Below are positions 11,278 to 23,149 of a stretch of DNA of 64,000 nt, in pieces (within the stretch, counting starts at the first letter, position 1; each line of letters opens with the position of its first letter). The stretch covers positions 53,423,398 through 53,487,397 of the forward strand of contig NC_063168.1 of NCBI RefSeq assembly GCF_023159225.1, given 5' to 3'. Position numbers and translations under genes: made by a program. The stretch comes from Perognathus longimembris pacificus. Its lineage: Eukaryota; Chordata; Mammalia; Rodentia; Heteromyidae. The notes beneath the pieces were generated by a model. That model searched no databases and had not been told where the DNA came from. It was given only the letters and a program-made list of their open reading frames with translations.

Positions 11278-11319
<42 letters not shown>
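11278..11319. repeat. (CA)n microsatellite
   Basis: About 21 pure AC units, 26 bp upstream of a chimeric SINE that ends in another CA array. Confidence 0.97.
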
Positions 11320-11320
<1 letters not shown>

Positions 11321-11344
11321 TTGTATATTAAAATTGTTAGAAAT

Positions 11345-11553
11345 GGCCAAATGCTAATGGCTCACATCTGTAATCCTAGCTACTCAAGAGGCTGAGATCT
11401 GAGGATAGTGGTTCAAAGTCAGACCAGGCAGGAAAGTCCATTGGTTTCCTATCTCCAAAAAAGCTGGAAATGGAGCTGTAGCTCAAGTGATACAGCCTTG
11501 AGCAAAACAACTCAGAGACAGGTGCAATATCCTAAATTTATGTACCAGGACCA

Positions 11554-11554
<1 letters not shown>
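11345..11554 (+). mobile_element. Chimeric SINE (B1-like + tRNA-like right monomer), diverged
   Basis: The left half has TAATGGCTCACATCTGTAAT, CAAGAGGCTGAGATCTGAGG and GGTTCAAAGTCAGACC. The right half has GGAGCTGTAGCTCAAGTGAT and GCCTTGAGCAAAA. The B-box region of the right monomer is worn. In place of poly-A it runs into a CA array. Confidence 0.8.

Positions 11555-11594
<40 letters not shown>
11555..11594. repeat. (CA)n microsatellite at a SINE tail
   Basis: Twenty CA units directly at the 3' end of the chimeric SINE. Confidence 0.97.
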
Positions 11595-11596
<2 letters not shown>

Positions 11597-12830
11597 AGTT
11601 TATAGAACTGAATATTTTAAATATGTAAATTTTACTAAGTGCAAATTATACCGCAAATCTAATTTTGCATGTGAAAAAAATAGATTGCACAGAGGAACCA
11701 ATGTATATTTTATTATCCAAATCAGAATATTTAGGTCAGACAGCACACTGAGTGGCCTATTTCCTGGTAAATGATCCTTAGATACTTTCATCCTGAAAGA
11801 TGCATTCCTGACAAACTATTCTCCAAAGAAGGTAGCAGTCCACATGCTACACTACAATATGACCTTAACATAAATGCCTCTGATCAAAAAGTGAGGTCTG
11901 CAACTTGCTTGGAACCAACAGAAATGCAATGGGCATGATACTGCCTGACTGCCAGGGCTCCATTAGAAAAGGCACTGCTTCCTCTTGCCTCAGTGGAATG
12001 CAGCTAACATTAGACACGTGAGCCAGGAGCCATCCCTGAAGTCACCCCCATACTGTGAGAAAACCCAAACATCCCAGATGGGAAGACACATGGAGAAGCC
12101 CTGAGACTACTTCAAAGGAGGGAGAGAGGAAAAGAGGAAGGAAAGGGGAAGAGGGGGAAAGGAGAGAAAAGGAAGAAAGTGGGGAGGGGAAGGGAGAGGG
12201 GAAGAAAAAGGGGAAGAAAAGGGAGGAGGAAGATGGGAGAGGGGGGAAGGGAAAAAGGAGGGGGGAGAAAGGAAAAGGGGAGAGGGAGAAGAAAGGGGAA
12301 GGGAGGGGGGAGAGGTCTCCAGCCACACCTTCCTCCAGATGTCTGCTGTTCAGGAACCACCCACCTCTTAGTTTCACCCCATGGGAAACCAAAACAATCC
12401 ATGATAGCTCTTTCTAAATTTCTATCCTGCAGAAATTATGAGGCGATTTAATGTACAGTAATGGTAATGGAACAATACCCCCACAGTAACACTTTAATAC
12501 AAGTGTCAAAATCAATGGAAGAATGAGATCTAATACTACTATTATTTTTAATAAACCTAGTTCTATTTGGCTCCTTTTGCCTTCGCTGCGTGTTTACAGA
12601 AATTAGCACACCTTTTATTTCAAAGAATGATAAATAATGCATTAAGTGACTTTTTGCTATCCCCAAAAGAGGCATTGAGTTATTTCCCACTGAGACAGGC
12701 TGGCTCTTTCACTGGAGTGGTGACCAATAAACTGTCAAATCTTCATGCACAATACACTCCTCCTCTTTTCTGGACCCTGGACTCACTCTGGGGCTACAGG
12801 AAAAGGAGTTTTACTAGAAGTATGTAGGCA
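11595..12830. other. Unannotated sequence with a polypurine tract
   Basis: The only marked structure is the 12114-12315 purine tract. Frames of 116-120 codons across it read low-complexity Glu/Lys/Gly/Arg or Pro/Ser/Leu/Phe on opposite strands and are not genes. Confidence 0.6.
12114..12315 (+). repeat. Long polypurine (G/A) tract
   Basis: About 202 nt of almost pure purine on the plus strand, with T only at 12180 and 12234. Built from GGGGAAG- and GAGG-type blocks, so low-complexity DNA. Confidence 0.95.
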
Positions 12831-12925
12831 TGGCTGGGAAGTAGCTCTGTGAAAGAGTGCTCACTTAGCATACACAATGCCTTGTGTTCCATCCCCAGCA
12901 TCACAGGAAGAGAAAAAAAAATTTA
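12831..12925 (+). mobile_element. Monomeric ID-like SINE
   Basis: Only the left, tRNA-Ala-like monomer is present: TGGCTGGGAAGTAGCTCTGT, TGTGTTCCATCCCCAGCATC, then an A-rich tail. Short flanking repeat AAGTATGT at 12819-12826 and 12927-12934. No right monomer follows, so it predates or is independent of the dimer. Confidence 0.8.
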
Positions 12926-12934
12926 AAAGTATGT

Positions 12935-13288
12935 GGCCAAACAGTATTGAGCTGAAGGCAGTTCAGAAACACAGGCTTGTTTCTCTCTCAGTGAAGGCTC
13001 ATGATATATATTATGTAAGAGATGGCACTAGACCAGGAGCTGGCCCAAACAAGACTGAAAAATAATTCTGATTCAAAACACATCCATCTTGCTGCATCAG
13101 TATGGTTATGCTGAAGAGACAAGCTGAGCTCCAAGGAGGCCTACCCACTAGTAGGTGCAAGTCCTACCATGGCAGATATTGGGCAAAGTGCCTTTCCCTG
13201 GTCAGAATTCATCCATTCATGTCTGCTAGGTAGCAAGCACAAAATAAGCTCAGGCAAACGAAAAATGCAACCACAAAGCAGCATGTGG

Positions 13289-13340
<52 letters not shown>

Positions 13341-14960
13341 ACACCCCTCTCTCACTCCCCAGTCAGGAAAAGGGTGCAAATAAAATCTATGTCCTGGGTT
13401 TAGCTGAAAGTGGGTGTTTATTTTTCAGTCTCCATAGGAAATAATTGAGCTAACATTGTCTTCCAAAAGCAAATACCTTTATGCAAAACTCCCTAAAACT
13501 GATCTCAGGCCAAGATTCCTGCTTCGACCTCTTTTGCCCTCCCATCTCCAAGTCCTCACATTGTGGTCCAGAGCACAAGATGATGTCCAGAAAAGCCAAG
13601 CCTTGCTTCTCCCTCAAGCACTTCTCCATGTTGAATTGCAGTCTGCTGTATCCCACCTGCCAGATCCTATTGCTTGATATAAGAGATAAAATCTAGTGGA
13701 AACCCAGAGATGTGAGGACTCCTTGAATTTGAGCTTGTCGTTCCTCTTGGCCCTGAACATTGCTTCAGACCTTCACTGGGGCTTTTCTCAAATTATTTAA
13801 GTCAACAGAGATGGAGTTGGTTTCTGCTGTGTTTTTTGTGGAACCCATGAATTTATTGTTTCTGTGCTTTTAATTGTACTTTCCCATAAGTCGCTTGTTT
13901 GGATTTATAGGCTTGCCTCAATAAAAGACTATTTAAAAGCCTAAACTTCAGCCGATCTTTCTTTATTAACACTACAGCCTTTAACATTATCTGCTTTCTT
14001 TAAAAGGAATAGGGTATTTCAAATGTCACTGAAATAGTCACCATACACTTTTTTAATATCACCAGAGACTAATTTTCTAAGAACTATCCTTATTGGAAAT
14101 GCAGTAAGCTCGTGACTTTTTGCGGGGACAAGTCTACTTTCCCTAATCTCAAAATCTCAGACACAGGAATGTTTATGCAGGCCTCTGGCTCTGAGTCAAA
14201 AGGCCTGAATTTCCTTTGTATGTCATCACTTTAACCACATTTTGACCTGGACTGCATAAAAATTGAGAATATGGCCCACTACAGACTCATACTTATAAAA
14301 AGATTAAGTTATTGAAGATACTATATAAAGAAATCTACCTGAAAGGAATCCAAGATTTCTGCTCTTCACTCCTGTGAGCACCTATGTATTGAATAGCAAT
14401 TGTTGAAATCATTAGGTTGATTATAGAAATGCTATGAAGGCTTTTTATCATTTTAGAAAGTACACATTCTGGTTTTGCTCAGCATGTCCACTGGAGATGA
14501 ATTATTATTATAAATGTCGAAGCTCTTATGTGTCATTAGAATATAATGTCAAAACACTGCACGTATCACCCAAAAGATAAACTGGCAAAGACAGTTAAGT
14601 AAAATAAAACAAGTATTACAGGAAAGTATTTAGAAGATGATAACAAAAGTTGAGTTGACTAAAATGTTCAAGAAAGGCAAAAACAGTTCATGAAACCATT
14701 GTCTAACTTATCAATGGAATGTAAGACAGACATTGAAATTATGAGTATATAATTGTAGCTGTCACTGACCCAAAGCATCTTGCATTCTTTAAGGGGTCTT
14801 TATCCCAAGCAAATGGCTCAAGCTTCCATTCAGGAAATAATCCTCCTGGATAGTTAAGTATAACCTATACTTAATTAATCCAACAAGTGTCCAACATGTT
14901 GAGACTGGAGTGCTGAAAATACCCTTAATACAGGAGCCACCACCTTCAATGATTTACTGA
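12935..14960. other. Unannotated 2-kb stretch
   Basis: Holds a CA array at 13290-13344 and an AATAAAAGACT motif near 13920 that could be the end of a retroelement but lacks supporting structure. No gene recognised. Confidence 0.5.
13290..13344. repeat. (CA)n microsatellite
   Basis: About 27 CA units with one CAT interruption near the 3' end. The frames across it are artefacts of the repeat. Confidence 0.97.
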
Positions 14961-14964
14961 CAAT

Positions 14965-15130
14965 TCTTGATTTGAAATCCCAACTGTGACACTGGTTGTG
15001 TGAATTTGAGGAACATAGTTAGCTTACCTATTTTTCCCTTCTGTCTGAAGTTGAAAGATAGCCTACAGAAAGGTTGCCTGGCACATAGGTCAGGTTTTTG
15101 ATAGGTATTATTTTTCTTGTTACTTTAACA
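14965..15130 (+). mobile_element. MIR SINE fossil
   Basis: Follows the MIR core order: a GAAATCCCAACTGTGACACT block, TGTGAATTTGAGGAACAT, then GTTGCCTGGCACATAGGT and TTTTGATAGGTATTATT. Heavily diverged, as expected for an ancient mammalian element. Confidence 0.7.
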
Positions 15131-15479
15131 TAAAGTCATTGTTGTTGTCTACCATTCAACTAGTCTTAAAAATAAAAATATAAAATTGGCACACCTAAGA
15201 AACATGATATTTCTCTCCCCTGAATATTTATAGCATAGGAAAAATGAGATTTTTTTTCCCGAAGTATAATTTCAATGAAAACCTTTGGTATGCCATACAC
15301 CTCTTTAGATTGTAAAAATATACATCATGTCATTACAAGAGGGAAAAGGGATAGTCATCAAAAGTTAATTATATATTAGCCACAGATCAAGGGCATATAA
15401 ATTCACATGAATGTATATCATGCACATATATACATACATAGGCATACATATACAAATACATATATAATCTTTCACATTT
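15131..15479. other. AT-rich sequence with CATA-type simple repeat
   Basis: Contains an irregular CATATA/TACATA stretch at about 15420-15470. Nothing else recognised. Confidence 0.5.
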
Positions 15480-15625
15480 TTATCCCCATATTAAAAGTTA
15501 AGAAACAGTTAATGGCTAAATAACTTGTGCTAGATCCCAACGAAATAAAGGACAGAGCCCAGATTCATATCTGGGTCCATTTAACTCTAACGATTAGTTC
15601 CTTTCCATTATGCTTGACTGTTCCT
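15480..15625 (-). mobile_element. MIR SINE fossil
   Basis: The plus strand shows the reverse complement of MIR: TATCCCCATATTAAAAG, then GCTAAATAACTTGTGC, GGACAGAGCCCAGATTCATA and CCATTTAACTCTAACG. Confidence 0.75.
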
Positions 15626-16224
15626 TACCACAATGTCATGAACTATTGTTACATGAAAATGAGACCACTGTTTACTATGTAAGTACTAGATTTTAATTCA
15701 TGCCCAAGGATATAAAACTTATGACCTGTAAGTCTTAAATAAAAACCCACTTGAATTAAAACAAAACAATGGGAAATGCCTAAGTAATAATATTTGAAAA
15801 ATCTCCAGAATGTAAGATTTTGACTAGCTTTGTAGGGTGGAATGTCCCTACGCACAGATGGATGGAGGTCTGTGGGTGTTGGAAAGATCAATTTTGCCAG
15901 AATGGAATTTGTGGGTTTACAGCTAAGTGTTCTCTCTTCCTGGTCACCAAGCCATAGTTTTATCTGCCACAATTATCTAATTTCTAATGTTTGTAATGCT
16001 TCTTTCCAACAATATTGCAGATATTGAGTTCAGCTTAATTTTAATGGAAAAACAAATTCATTTCATTTTTTTTTCATTATGTGAGTCATGTAGGCAAAAA
16101 AGGCTATGTTGGTATTTGCCTTTTCTAGTCCCATAACGCTCTAACCATGCACACTGCTCCCAAGAACCATTCAACAAGTCTGAGCCTTCCCCTTGGGCCA
16201 CTATTGTTACCCCTGACTAATGGC
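15626..16224. other. Unannotated sequence
   Basis: No repeat or gene recognised. A 107-codon minus-strand frame at 15649-15972 has no domain and is overlapped by a frame on the other strand. Confidence 0.5.
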
Positions 16225-16312
16225 AATCACTACCTCTTAACCCACATACCTGGTACAGCATCTGGAAGACAGTGGTTGTTCTATAAATATTTGTTTAGTG
16301 AATTAACAAATG
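16225..16312 (+). mobile_element. L2 LINE 3' end fragment
   Basis: Resembles the L2 terminus: ACCTGGTACAGCATCTGGAA, then TTCTATAAATATTTGTTTAG and TGAATTAAC. Confidence 0.55.
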
Positions 16313-17407
16313 AAACTTCAGCTACCCAAAAGAGCAAAGATACAAAATCAACCCTTCCTGATCTCCTCATACCAAATCTGGCCTTCCATTTTCATTAGCC
16401 TCCTGCCTCCACTAAGCTTCCCAAATCACGGGCCAAATGCAATCTCAGGTTTCTGTGTGTATGATCATGATGCCTGCCTACTCCATAGTTCTTGAGAGGA
16501 CCAAATTGGATGAAGTAGTGGGTGCCCCACACACACCCGCAAAAATGGGACAGAAACAATGTGTGAAGATTTTCATCCTTGGCCATAATCACTTGAGGAA
16601 ATGTTTTTTGCTTTAAAAAAAAAATAGAGAGCATAAGTCCCACTCATGGGAATCAGAATTCTGGAACATTGACAGGGCATGTTTATTTAAATGTCACCCT
16701 AGTAATGTGAAGTCCAGGCAAGTCAGAAGATTAACAGCCTGGAGGAGGCCAGGAAGTAGGTACACTGACACCACACAAGCAGTAGTCAGCACCTTGCTAT
16801 TCCAGAAGGAGAAAATAAGAAGCAGAAATCCTACTCAAGAGGAGAATCTTCTATCATGCCATTCTTAGCTCTATCGTTCCCCACTGGTTGACAGACACTT
16901 CCACCTTCTTCCTGCTCTTCTAAAGGGTTCTAGAACAGGCTGTGGTCTCTGCCTGACTCAGGTGATGAGAAACTACCCCAGACATCCTACTTTTTTTAAA
17001 CAAAACTAGCATCTAGGCCAAGTCTTGTATCCACTATCATAGCCCAAGTCTTCTGAGGCTATCTCCATCTTTCCATCTTCTCCTTAGAACTGGAGCCTCA
17101 AAATCACAAGCCCCAGATCATTTCTGATAGACTGTGCACAAGCCCTTGGAGAATAGTGTGCTAAGGTCTTCAATTCAATAGGTCAATAAGGCCTATAGGT
17201 AAAATAGAAAAGGGGAATTGGAAGCAACCAGAGACTCCAGAGTCATTTACACCCTCCACATTATGAGAGAGACACTGGTTCATATACTGGACAAAAACAC
17301 TTATTGATGAAATGTAATATAGAACACACAAACATATGCACATATACTTGAGCATATGTGTGCAATATAAAAGCCAAGAGCCCTCCCTCCTCAATTCACA
17401 GTCTCAG
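16313..17407. other. Unannotated sequence
   Basis: About 1.1 kb with no recognised repeat family or gene. Confidence 0.5.
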
Positions 17408-17786
17408 TGTTATAGACTGAATGCTTATCCCTCACACACATCTCACAAGTTTAAATTAAAATCTTAGCCCTCCAGTTGTCCAAATTTAAAGATGAGATAT
17501 CTAAGGAAGTAATTAAGATAAACAAGTTCATCTAGTGGGACTCTAGACAGAATCAATGTCCTTTAAGGAGAGATAGCATGGTGTTTATTCTCACTCTCAT
17601 ACCTAACCTGGCCATGTGAGGACACAGAAGGGAAATGGTGATCTGCGAGCCAGGAGGAGGGCCCTTACCAGGAACCAACTCTGCCAGTCCTTGGTCTGGG
17701 ACTTTGAGCCTCTGGAAATATGAGAAAGTAAATTTCTGTCATTTAAGCTATCCAGTCTAGAGTACAGTGTTATACAGCCAGGAAAG
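17408..17786 (+). mobile_element. MLT1-type MaLR LTR
   Basis: Starts TGTTATAGACTGAATGCTTA and keeps MLT1 landmarks in order: AAGTAATTAAGATAAACAAG, TGTCCTTTAAGGAGAG, CATGTGAGGACACAGAAGG, AGCCTCTGGAAATATGAGAA, TAAATTTCTGTCATTTAAGC and GTGTTATACAGCCAGGAAAG. MLT1 are old non-autonomous ERVL-related LTRs. No internal region is attached. Confidence 0.85.
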
Positions 17787-17789
17787 ATT

Positions 17790-17945
17790 CAGATTGCAAC
17801 CTCAGGTGAGTCATAATATCTCCAAGCCTCAGTTTCCTTGTCACTAAAGGAGATAAATCCTACCTTCTCATAAACATCAAATGAGGTAATGTATGTTTTA
17901 AGAGTTTTGCAAACAGTGGAGTATTAAATCGGCATTCAATCATTC
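17790..17945 (+). mobile_element. MIR SINE fossil
   Basis: Contains the hallmark CCAAGCCTCAGTTTCCTTGT, CATCAAATGAGGTAATGTAT and a degraded GGCATTCAATCATTC end. Confidence 0.8.
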
Positions 17946-17984
17946 ATTAATCTCCACCTTCACGCTCTCATACTTTCATCCTTA

Positions 17985-18110
17985 TGCTAGCCAAGTATTT
18001 ACCACATTGCATTTACATTGAATTGTTCATATCTGTCTCCCCTGTCAGACTACAAAATCCTTATGGCCAAGAGCCAAGACTCATTCATCTTTACATCCTC
18101 AATGCCAAAG
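17985..18110 (+). mobile_element. L2 LINE fragment
   Basis: L2-like 3' UTR order: ATCTGTCTCCCCTGTCAGAC, AAATCCTTATGGCCAAGAG, CATTCATCTTTACATCCTCA. Diverged. Confidence 0.6.
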
Positions 18111-18224
18111 CTTACAGTTGCTACTCAAGAAGAGATTATGGAGCAATGGCCAGGTGCCATGAGATACTCTTTCTCTGTGTCCCCCAACACCTTTGTACAT
18201 ACTTCTATTACTTAACATCGAGTA

Positions 18225-18352
18225 TTGAAGTGTTTTGCTTTGCTTCCCTACTGTAGTGTAAGCCTCCAGATGGTAGAGACTGACTATTATTCTCACTGCA
18301 TCCCTAGCGACTAGTTCAGTACCTGGTACCTATTAGCAACTCAGTAAAAACC
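18225..18352 (+). mobile_element. L2 LINE 3' end fragment
   Basis: GTAGTGTAAGCCTCCAGATG, CACTGCATCCCTAGCGACTA, AGTACCTGGTACCTATTAGC and AACTCAGTAAAAACC match the L2 3' end. A second copy of the same region as 17985-18110, so two old insertions or an internal duplication. Confidence 0.65.
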
Positions 18353-19002
18353 TGTGAAAAGAAAGGAAATGATTCATTTCTTGAGGAATTTGTATTGTTG
18401 AATATAGGTGCTCACCGCTGCCCTGTATTCAACCTACTATGTCCAATGGAACAAACTAAACACCCTTTATCCCACTGAGTCTGTCTTCAAAGGAATCCTA
18501 AAAAAATCCCACCAGTTCATGCAGCTCTTTTAGCCCCCTATAATCACCAAAGTGTTAGAATGCACTACTTTATTGTACAAATCTATACCATCCCCCAGAG
18601 AATCTAAGCTAGTCATGAACACCAAAAGCAGTTGCTATGCAACCACCCTCCAAAGCTTGTGAAAGATTCAAGTCTAAGAAAGTGATTTTTTTTCCACCTG
18701 AAAAAAGACAATAATTTTTAAGAGGAAATTTTACTATTATGTAAAGTTACACAGTCTTCTTCTTACAAAAGCATGTTACCACTTCAGAAAAGGATACTTC
18801 CTGGACTATGTATGTCCAGTCTTTATACAAATAAATGTATATATTTAGCTACTGGACCCCAAGTGTATATTTACAAGTACTTATAAATCATATAAATATA
18901 CACACAATGTATTGGTGCACACAAATGTTTCTTTGAGAGTAAATACATTTCTTTTCATTCCAAAAACATTTTGATATATACAGTATTCCATTCCTTTCAT
19001 TT
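18353..19002. other. Unannotated AT-rich sequence
   Basis: No gene or repeat family recognised. Confidence 0.5.
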
Positions 19003-19050
19003 ATGGTGCTGGGGATTGAACATCAAGACCTAAGAATATAAGGCAAGTCT
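19003..19050 (-). mobile_element. ID-like SINE fragment
   Basis: TGGTGCTGGGGATTGAACAT is the reverse complement of the B-box end of an ID-like monomer. The rest is decayed. Confidence 0.5.
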
Positions 19051-19145
19051 TTTATTCCATTTATTTTTATGAAGCAAAATGTTGAGTAAATTTCTATTTT
19101 CTTGAAACAAAAAGGAAAGATAGATTTAAGAAAAGATAAACTCCT

Positions 19146-19349
19146 GGGGCTGGGAATATGGCCTAGTGGCAAGAGTGCTTGCCTCATATACATGAGGCCC
19201 TGGGTTCAATTCCCCAGCACCACATATACAGAAAATGGCCAGAAGTGGCGCTGTGGCTCAAGTGGCAGAGTGCTAGCCTTGAGCAAAAAGAAGCCAGGGA
19301 CAGTGCTCAGGCCCTGAGTTCAAGCCCCAGGACTGGCAAAAAAAAAAAA
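19146..19349 (+). mobile_element. Dimeric ID-like SINE, intermediate subfamily
   Basis: Full dimer with CCTCATATACATGAGGCCC, B box GGTTCAATTCC, linker ACATATACAGAAAATGGCC and right-monomer marker TTGAGCAAAAAGAAGCC. Perfect 13-bp TSD AAAAGATAAACTC at 19131-19143 and 19350-19362. Confidence 0.95.
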
Positions 19350-19362
19350 AAAAGATAAACTC

Positions 19363-19830
19363 ATATCAGTCAGCTTAGATGGAATCACTCTTAGCATTGA
19401 CATTTGAATATAAAAAAACTCTTGAATGCATAAAATACCAAAATGGGAACATACTGTATGTATTTTGAATACTTCCTTTCTTCAAAATTTTTCAGCTTAT
19501 CATAGATACCTTCTCAAGTCAATATATAGTTATATCATTGCATAATGTGTAAATGATTAAATATAATTACTTTCTTGTGCCCACTTTTCAGTTATAAATA
19601 ATGTGTGAAAACATCTGCATTCACATTGTTTCAAAAACTTATCTGATTGTTTCACTAAAAGTTAACTAGATCAAATCAAAGATAATGCATTTATTTGAAG
19701 CCAGTTACAACATTTTATAAGTAAAAACAACCTAATATTAGGCATTTATTCCCCCAAAGCAAAAGTTTAGGTCAATACAATTTTAGTCAAGTCTTTACAT
19801 AATTTGAAGATAGTTAAGCCTAATAATCCA
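19363..19830. other. Unannotated AT-rich sequence
   Basis: No gene or repeat recognised. Confidence 0.5.
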
Positions 19831-19832
19831 AA

Positions 19833-20029
19833 TCAGGCATGATAGTGCATGCCCATAATCTCTGCTACTTGGTAAGCAGAGGCTCTTGCATTTAAGGCCA
19901 ACCCAAAGCTACCGAGACTCACTCTCAAAAACATTTTTTTTAAGTGAGGACTGGTTGGAGACATAACTCGTGACAGAGTGTTTGCCTAGCAAGGACAAAG
20001 CCCTAAGTTCAATCTCCAGTACTGTAAAA
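19833..20029 (+). mobile_element. Old B1 + ID-like composite SINE
   Basis: The left part is a decayed B1 (AGGCATGATAGTGCATGCCC, CTACTTGGTAAGCAGAGGC). The right part is ID-like, not Geo-like: GACATAACTCGTGACAGAG, TTTGCCTAGCAAGGAC, AGTTCAATCTCCAGTACTG. This resembles the B1-dID arrangement known from other rodents. Short flanking TAATAAT repeats at 19821-19827 and 20032-20038. Confidence 0.75.
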
Positions 20030-20038
20030 CAGTAATAA

Positions 20039-21600
20039 TAGTACTCCAGGGCTTTTGAGGAAAAACGTAAGATAGAATAATGTCAAGCTTCTCCCCTCAC
20101 CTGCTTAAAATGATGGATTTCATATCTTACAATCAGTGTATGCCTAGTTCATGTCTTTCTCACCATAAAGCTTTCCCACTTTCCCATCTGCCTTGTAGTT
20201 TCAGCTTGACCACAAGCCATGGTAGCTGATTCCCTTGTTACACCTAGCTCTGAATAAGTAGCCTTTGTTCTCATTGAGTTGGTCATCATGTATTTCCATA
20301 ATCCCAGTTCAAGCCCTGGTGCTGGGAGGTGACTCAGGAAAGCTTTCTAACAAACACACTTAATGAATTGGAGGCAACTTCTAGTGTGTGACTTCTGTCA
20401 CAAGAGTTAATTCTTTTTCAGCAAAGAAGTAAAGTACAAGAACTCTGGAAAGTTCTAGATCAGGAGAACCTGGACTCCTAGCTAGGGGAAAACCACAATT
20501 CTTGTGTGGACCTGCGATTAACTTATTTATAACTTCAGGCATAAGATCTCAATATTGTTTCAGATCCTTTGCTTGCTCACAGGCTTGGTATGAGTGAGAT
20601 AAAACAATGTGTAATTGTGCTCAGGAATGGTCCCTGATTGTGAACATGTAAGATGCAATCTTGAACACATGCAGCCCTTCTTTCAGCACCCCCTGGTGCT
20701 TCTGCCACAGGAGAGATCAAATAGGGATAAAGAAGGAAGGAAAAAGAAAATTGGCATAAGGGGCATTAGTTGGACGAAGCAAGGAAGCACGAGCTGGCCA
20801 GTCACTGGAGCTGGTTCCTGCTCCTGTTATTGTACGCTGTTAAACTCCCACACATACACTCTTCTCCGCCAAAATACATAAACCACTTTGAATTACACTC
20901 CTTCTCTAACAGGAGTAACTGACTACAGTTGGATGTGATTTCCCTTTGTTTGTTTTAATTTGTCAATGACCATGAATGCTGCCCTGCCTCCTTTTGTTTA
21001 AACATCCACCGTTCTTCCATAAGAATCGCTCTTCTGGGGTCTTATTTTTCTGGTAATTTTTTTTCTAAGAATAGTTGTGGTTAGAGGCGGCTCCAAGCAT
21101 GGTCCCAGGCTCTCAGGCTTATTAAGAACATTCTCCACCTTTTGGACTCTAACAGTAAATCACTGACCCCCAAAATGGGTGGGTAGGGTATGAAGGGCTA
21201 CTGGCTTCAGGAAGGTAGCATGGGTCTCATTCTACGATGAGAGCCCCTATAAAGGAGAAATGGCTGAAGAATATAAGAGGGAAGATACTAAGACCTATAA
21301 ATATACTCTCAGCCAGCACCTGTTATGTTACAAAGTTCAAGTAGGATAGGGAGAGAACTACTCTACTCAATGATTCCTCAGAATGCGAAATCATTCTGAG
21401 TTGCTCATAAAACCCAAAAAGTGACTTCTAGACACAGCCTTCATGATCAGAGGAGGAAGGAGAGGAGAAGATAAAAAAAGTTTCTCAGCTCAGAGCTAAC
21501 AGAAAATTCCTCCCCTAATTAACTATTGTCAATTTGGAATAAATTCTTTCCACAAACATTGAGCCTACTGCATTGACAAAACTGTTTGCTATTTTTTTCA
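20039..21600. other. Unannotated 1.5-kb stretch
   Basis: No repeat family recognised. An 88-codon frame at 20615-20881 has no domain. Confidence 0.5.
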
Positions 21601-21610
21601 ACAATAATTG

Positions 21611-21823
21611 GGGGCTGGGGATATGGCCTAGTGGCAAGAGTGCTTGCCTCGTATACATGAGGCCCTGGGTTCGATTCCCCAGCACCATATATACAGAAAA
21701 CGGCCAGAAGTGGCGCTGTGGCTCAAGTGGCAGAGTGCTAGCCTTGAGCAAAAAGAAGCCAGGGACAGTGCTCAGGCCCTGAGTCCAAGCCCCAGGACTG
21801 GCCAAAAAAAAAACCAAAACAAA
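21611..21823 (+). mobile_element. Dimeric ID-like SINE, intermediate subfamily
   Basis: Complete dimer with B box GGTTCGATTCC, linker ATATATACAGAAAACGGCC and marker GAGCAAAAAGAAGCC. TSD ACAATAATTG at 21601-21610 and 21824-21833. The 100-codon minus-strand frame here is SINE sequence only. Confidence 0.95.
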
Positions 21824-21833
21824 ACAATAATTG

Positions 21834-23000
21834 GGTAGACTTAAGATTATTTTTCAGTTGGATCTTGCAAACTGCCTGGCACTTTTTCCTTTGGATATTC
21901 TCTTTAATTAACACAAGTTTCATATACAGATCTTTTTCTTCCTTCTCTCACTTCATTTCTTCCAAGAAATCCATTTGTTAAAAATTATGAACAGAAGGAT
22001 TGAAAGAAGAGAAATCTTTCTTTCCATTTAAGAACCACATAAAAATGTGCTGAATGTATATTTGACATCATCTGCTTCACAGATTTCTTTGACTGGTATC
22101 CATTTTAATTGTTTTCCTCACTGCCACAAGGCTCTGAGGCCACCCACCAGTCTTCTCTGAGGCGATGTGGCAGGAGAATCCAGAGGTAGTAAGAAGTGGC
22201 AGTAGGGGACAGAGAGAATAGCTGAGAGTAAATCTACCCTTCTTCCTGATCCAGGAACTGGAATTTATGTGAATCCATGATTCTAGTAAGGATTCATGCA
22301 GTAAGATTTTCTTTAGAGGTCAATTTGCCTTTCCCTCCAAATCAGACAGTATCTAAATGTCCAAATGGAGGTTTTCCTTTTGGAAAGAGGCAGTTCTTTC
22401 TGCAAAATATTAACACATGTCACAAAGAAAGAAGAGGGACTCTATATCAAGTACTCGGGAATGCTATATTTTAGATGAACAAACTTTCAAACACAAAACC
22501 TCTCAGAAAGTTTAGAACATTAACATGCACTGTAATGACCCAAGAAAAGGAAACAGTCAGCTTTTCTAGAACTCAAAAATTATCCTTTGATTTGGGGTAA
22601 ATACTATGAACAGCTTTAAAACAAAACTCTAGTGATATTGAAGATATACATTTTGTGGTAGCTTCATGCTAATGGTTGGAATATGGCTGCCAAGGGCTTC
22701 TGGAACTTTCAGGAACTTTCTCCTTCACCAGGTAGAGTGTCTTGTCAGGCAGCATTTTTGAAATCTCAAGAAAATTTCTCTTCCTGAAACTCCTAACATT
22801 GGTTCTTAACAGCTTGTGGAGCCAAAACAGATCCTGTGAATCATTCCCTGTGGACAGGAGAAAAGAATGTGCAGATTTGGGTCAAACTCTTGTATTTGAA
22901 GTTGATTGGGGTCATCTGCCCCACCTACAGAGAGATGTATGGGATTGGAGGATGGAGAAATGAGGAGTGAATTCTGAACAGCAATTAGAGTCTACAAGAT
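21834..23000. other. Unannotated sequence
   Basis: No gene or repeat family recognised. Confidence 0.5.
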
Positions 23001-23115
23001 GGAGGGAGAAAAGGCCAAAGAGGAAGAGGAAAAGAAAGAAGAGGAAGAGAAGAAGAAAGAAGAGGAAGAGAGGGGAGAAAAAAAGGGGGAGGAAGAGAAG
23101 AAGTAGGAGATATGT

Positions 23116-23148
<33 letters not shown>

Positions 23149-23149
23149 G
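23001..23149 (+). repeat. Polypurine tract ending in (GA)n
   Basis: Pure purine from 23017 to 23103 (AAGAGG/AAAG blocks), a brief break, then a GA dinucleotide array at 23116-23149. Arg/Lys/Glu- or Leu/Ser/Phe-rich frames across it are artefacts. Confidence 0.95.

Noticed and set aside
12042..12417. 116-120-codon frames on both strands
   Set aside because: Translations of the polypurine tract, low complexity only.
21515..21817. 100-codon minus-strand frame with relatives at 31.4, 48.3 and 63.3 kb
   Set aside because: The shared peptide is the translated antisense of the dimeric SINE, not a gene family.
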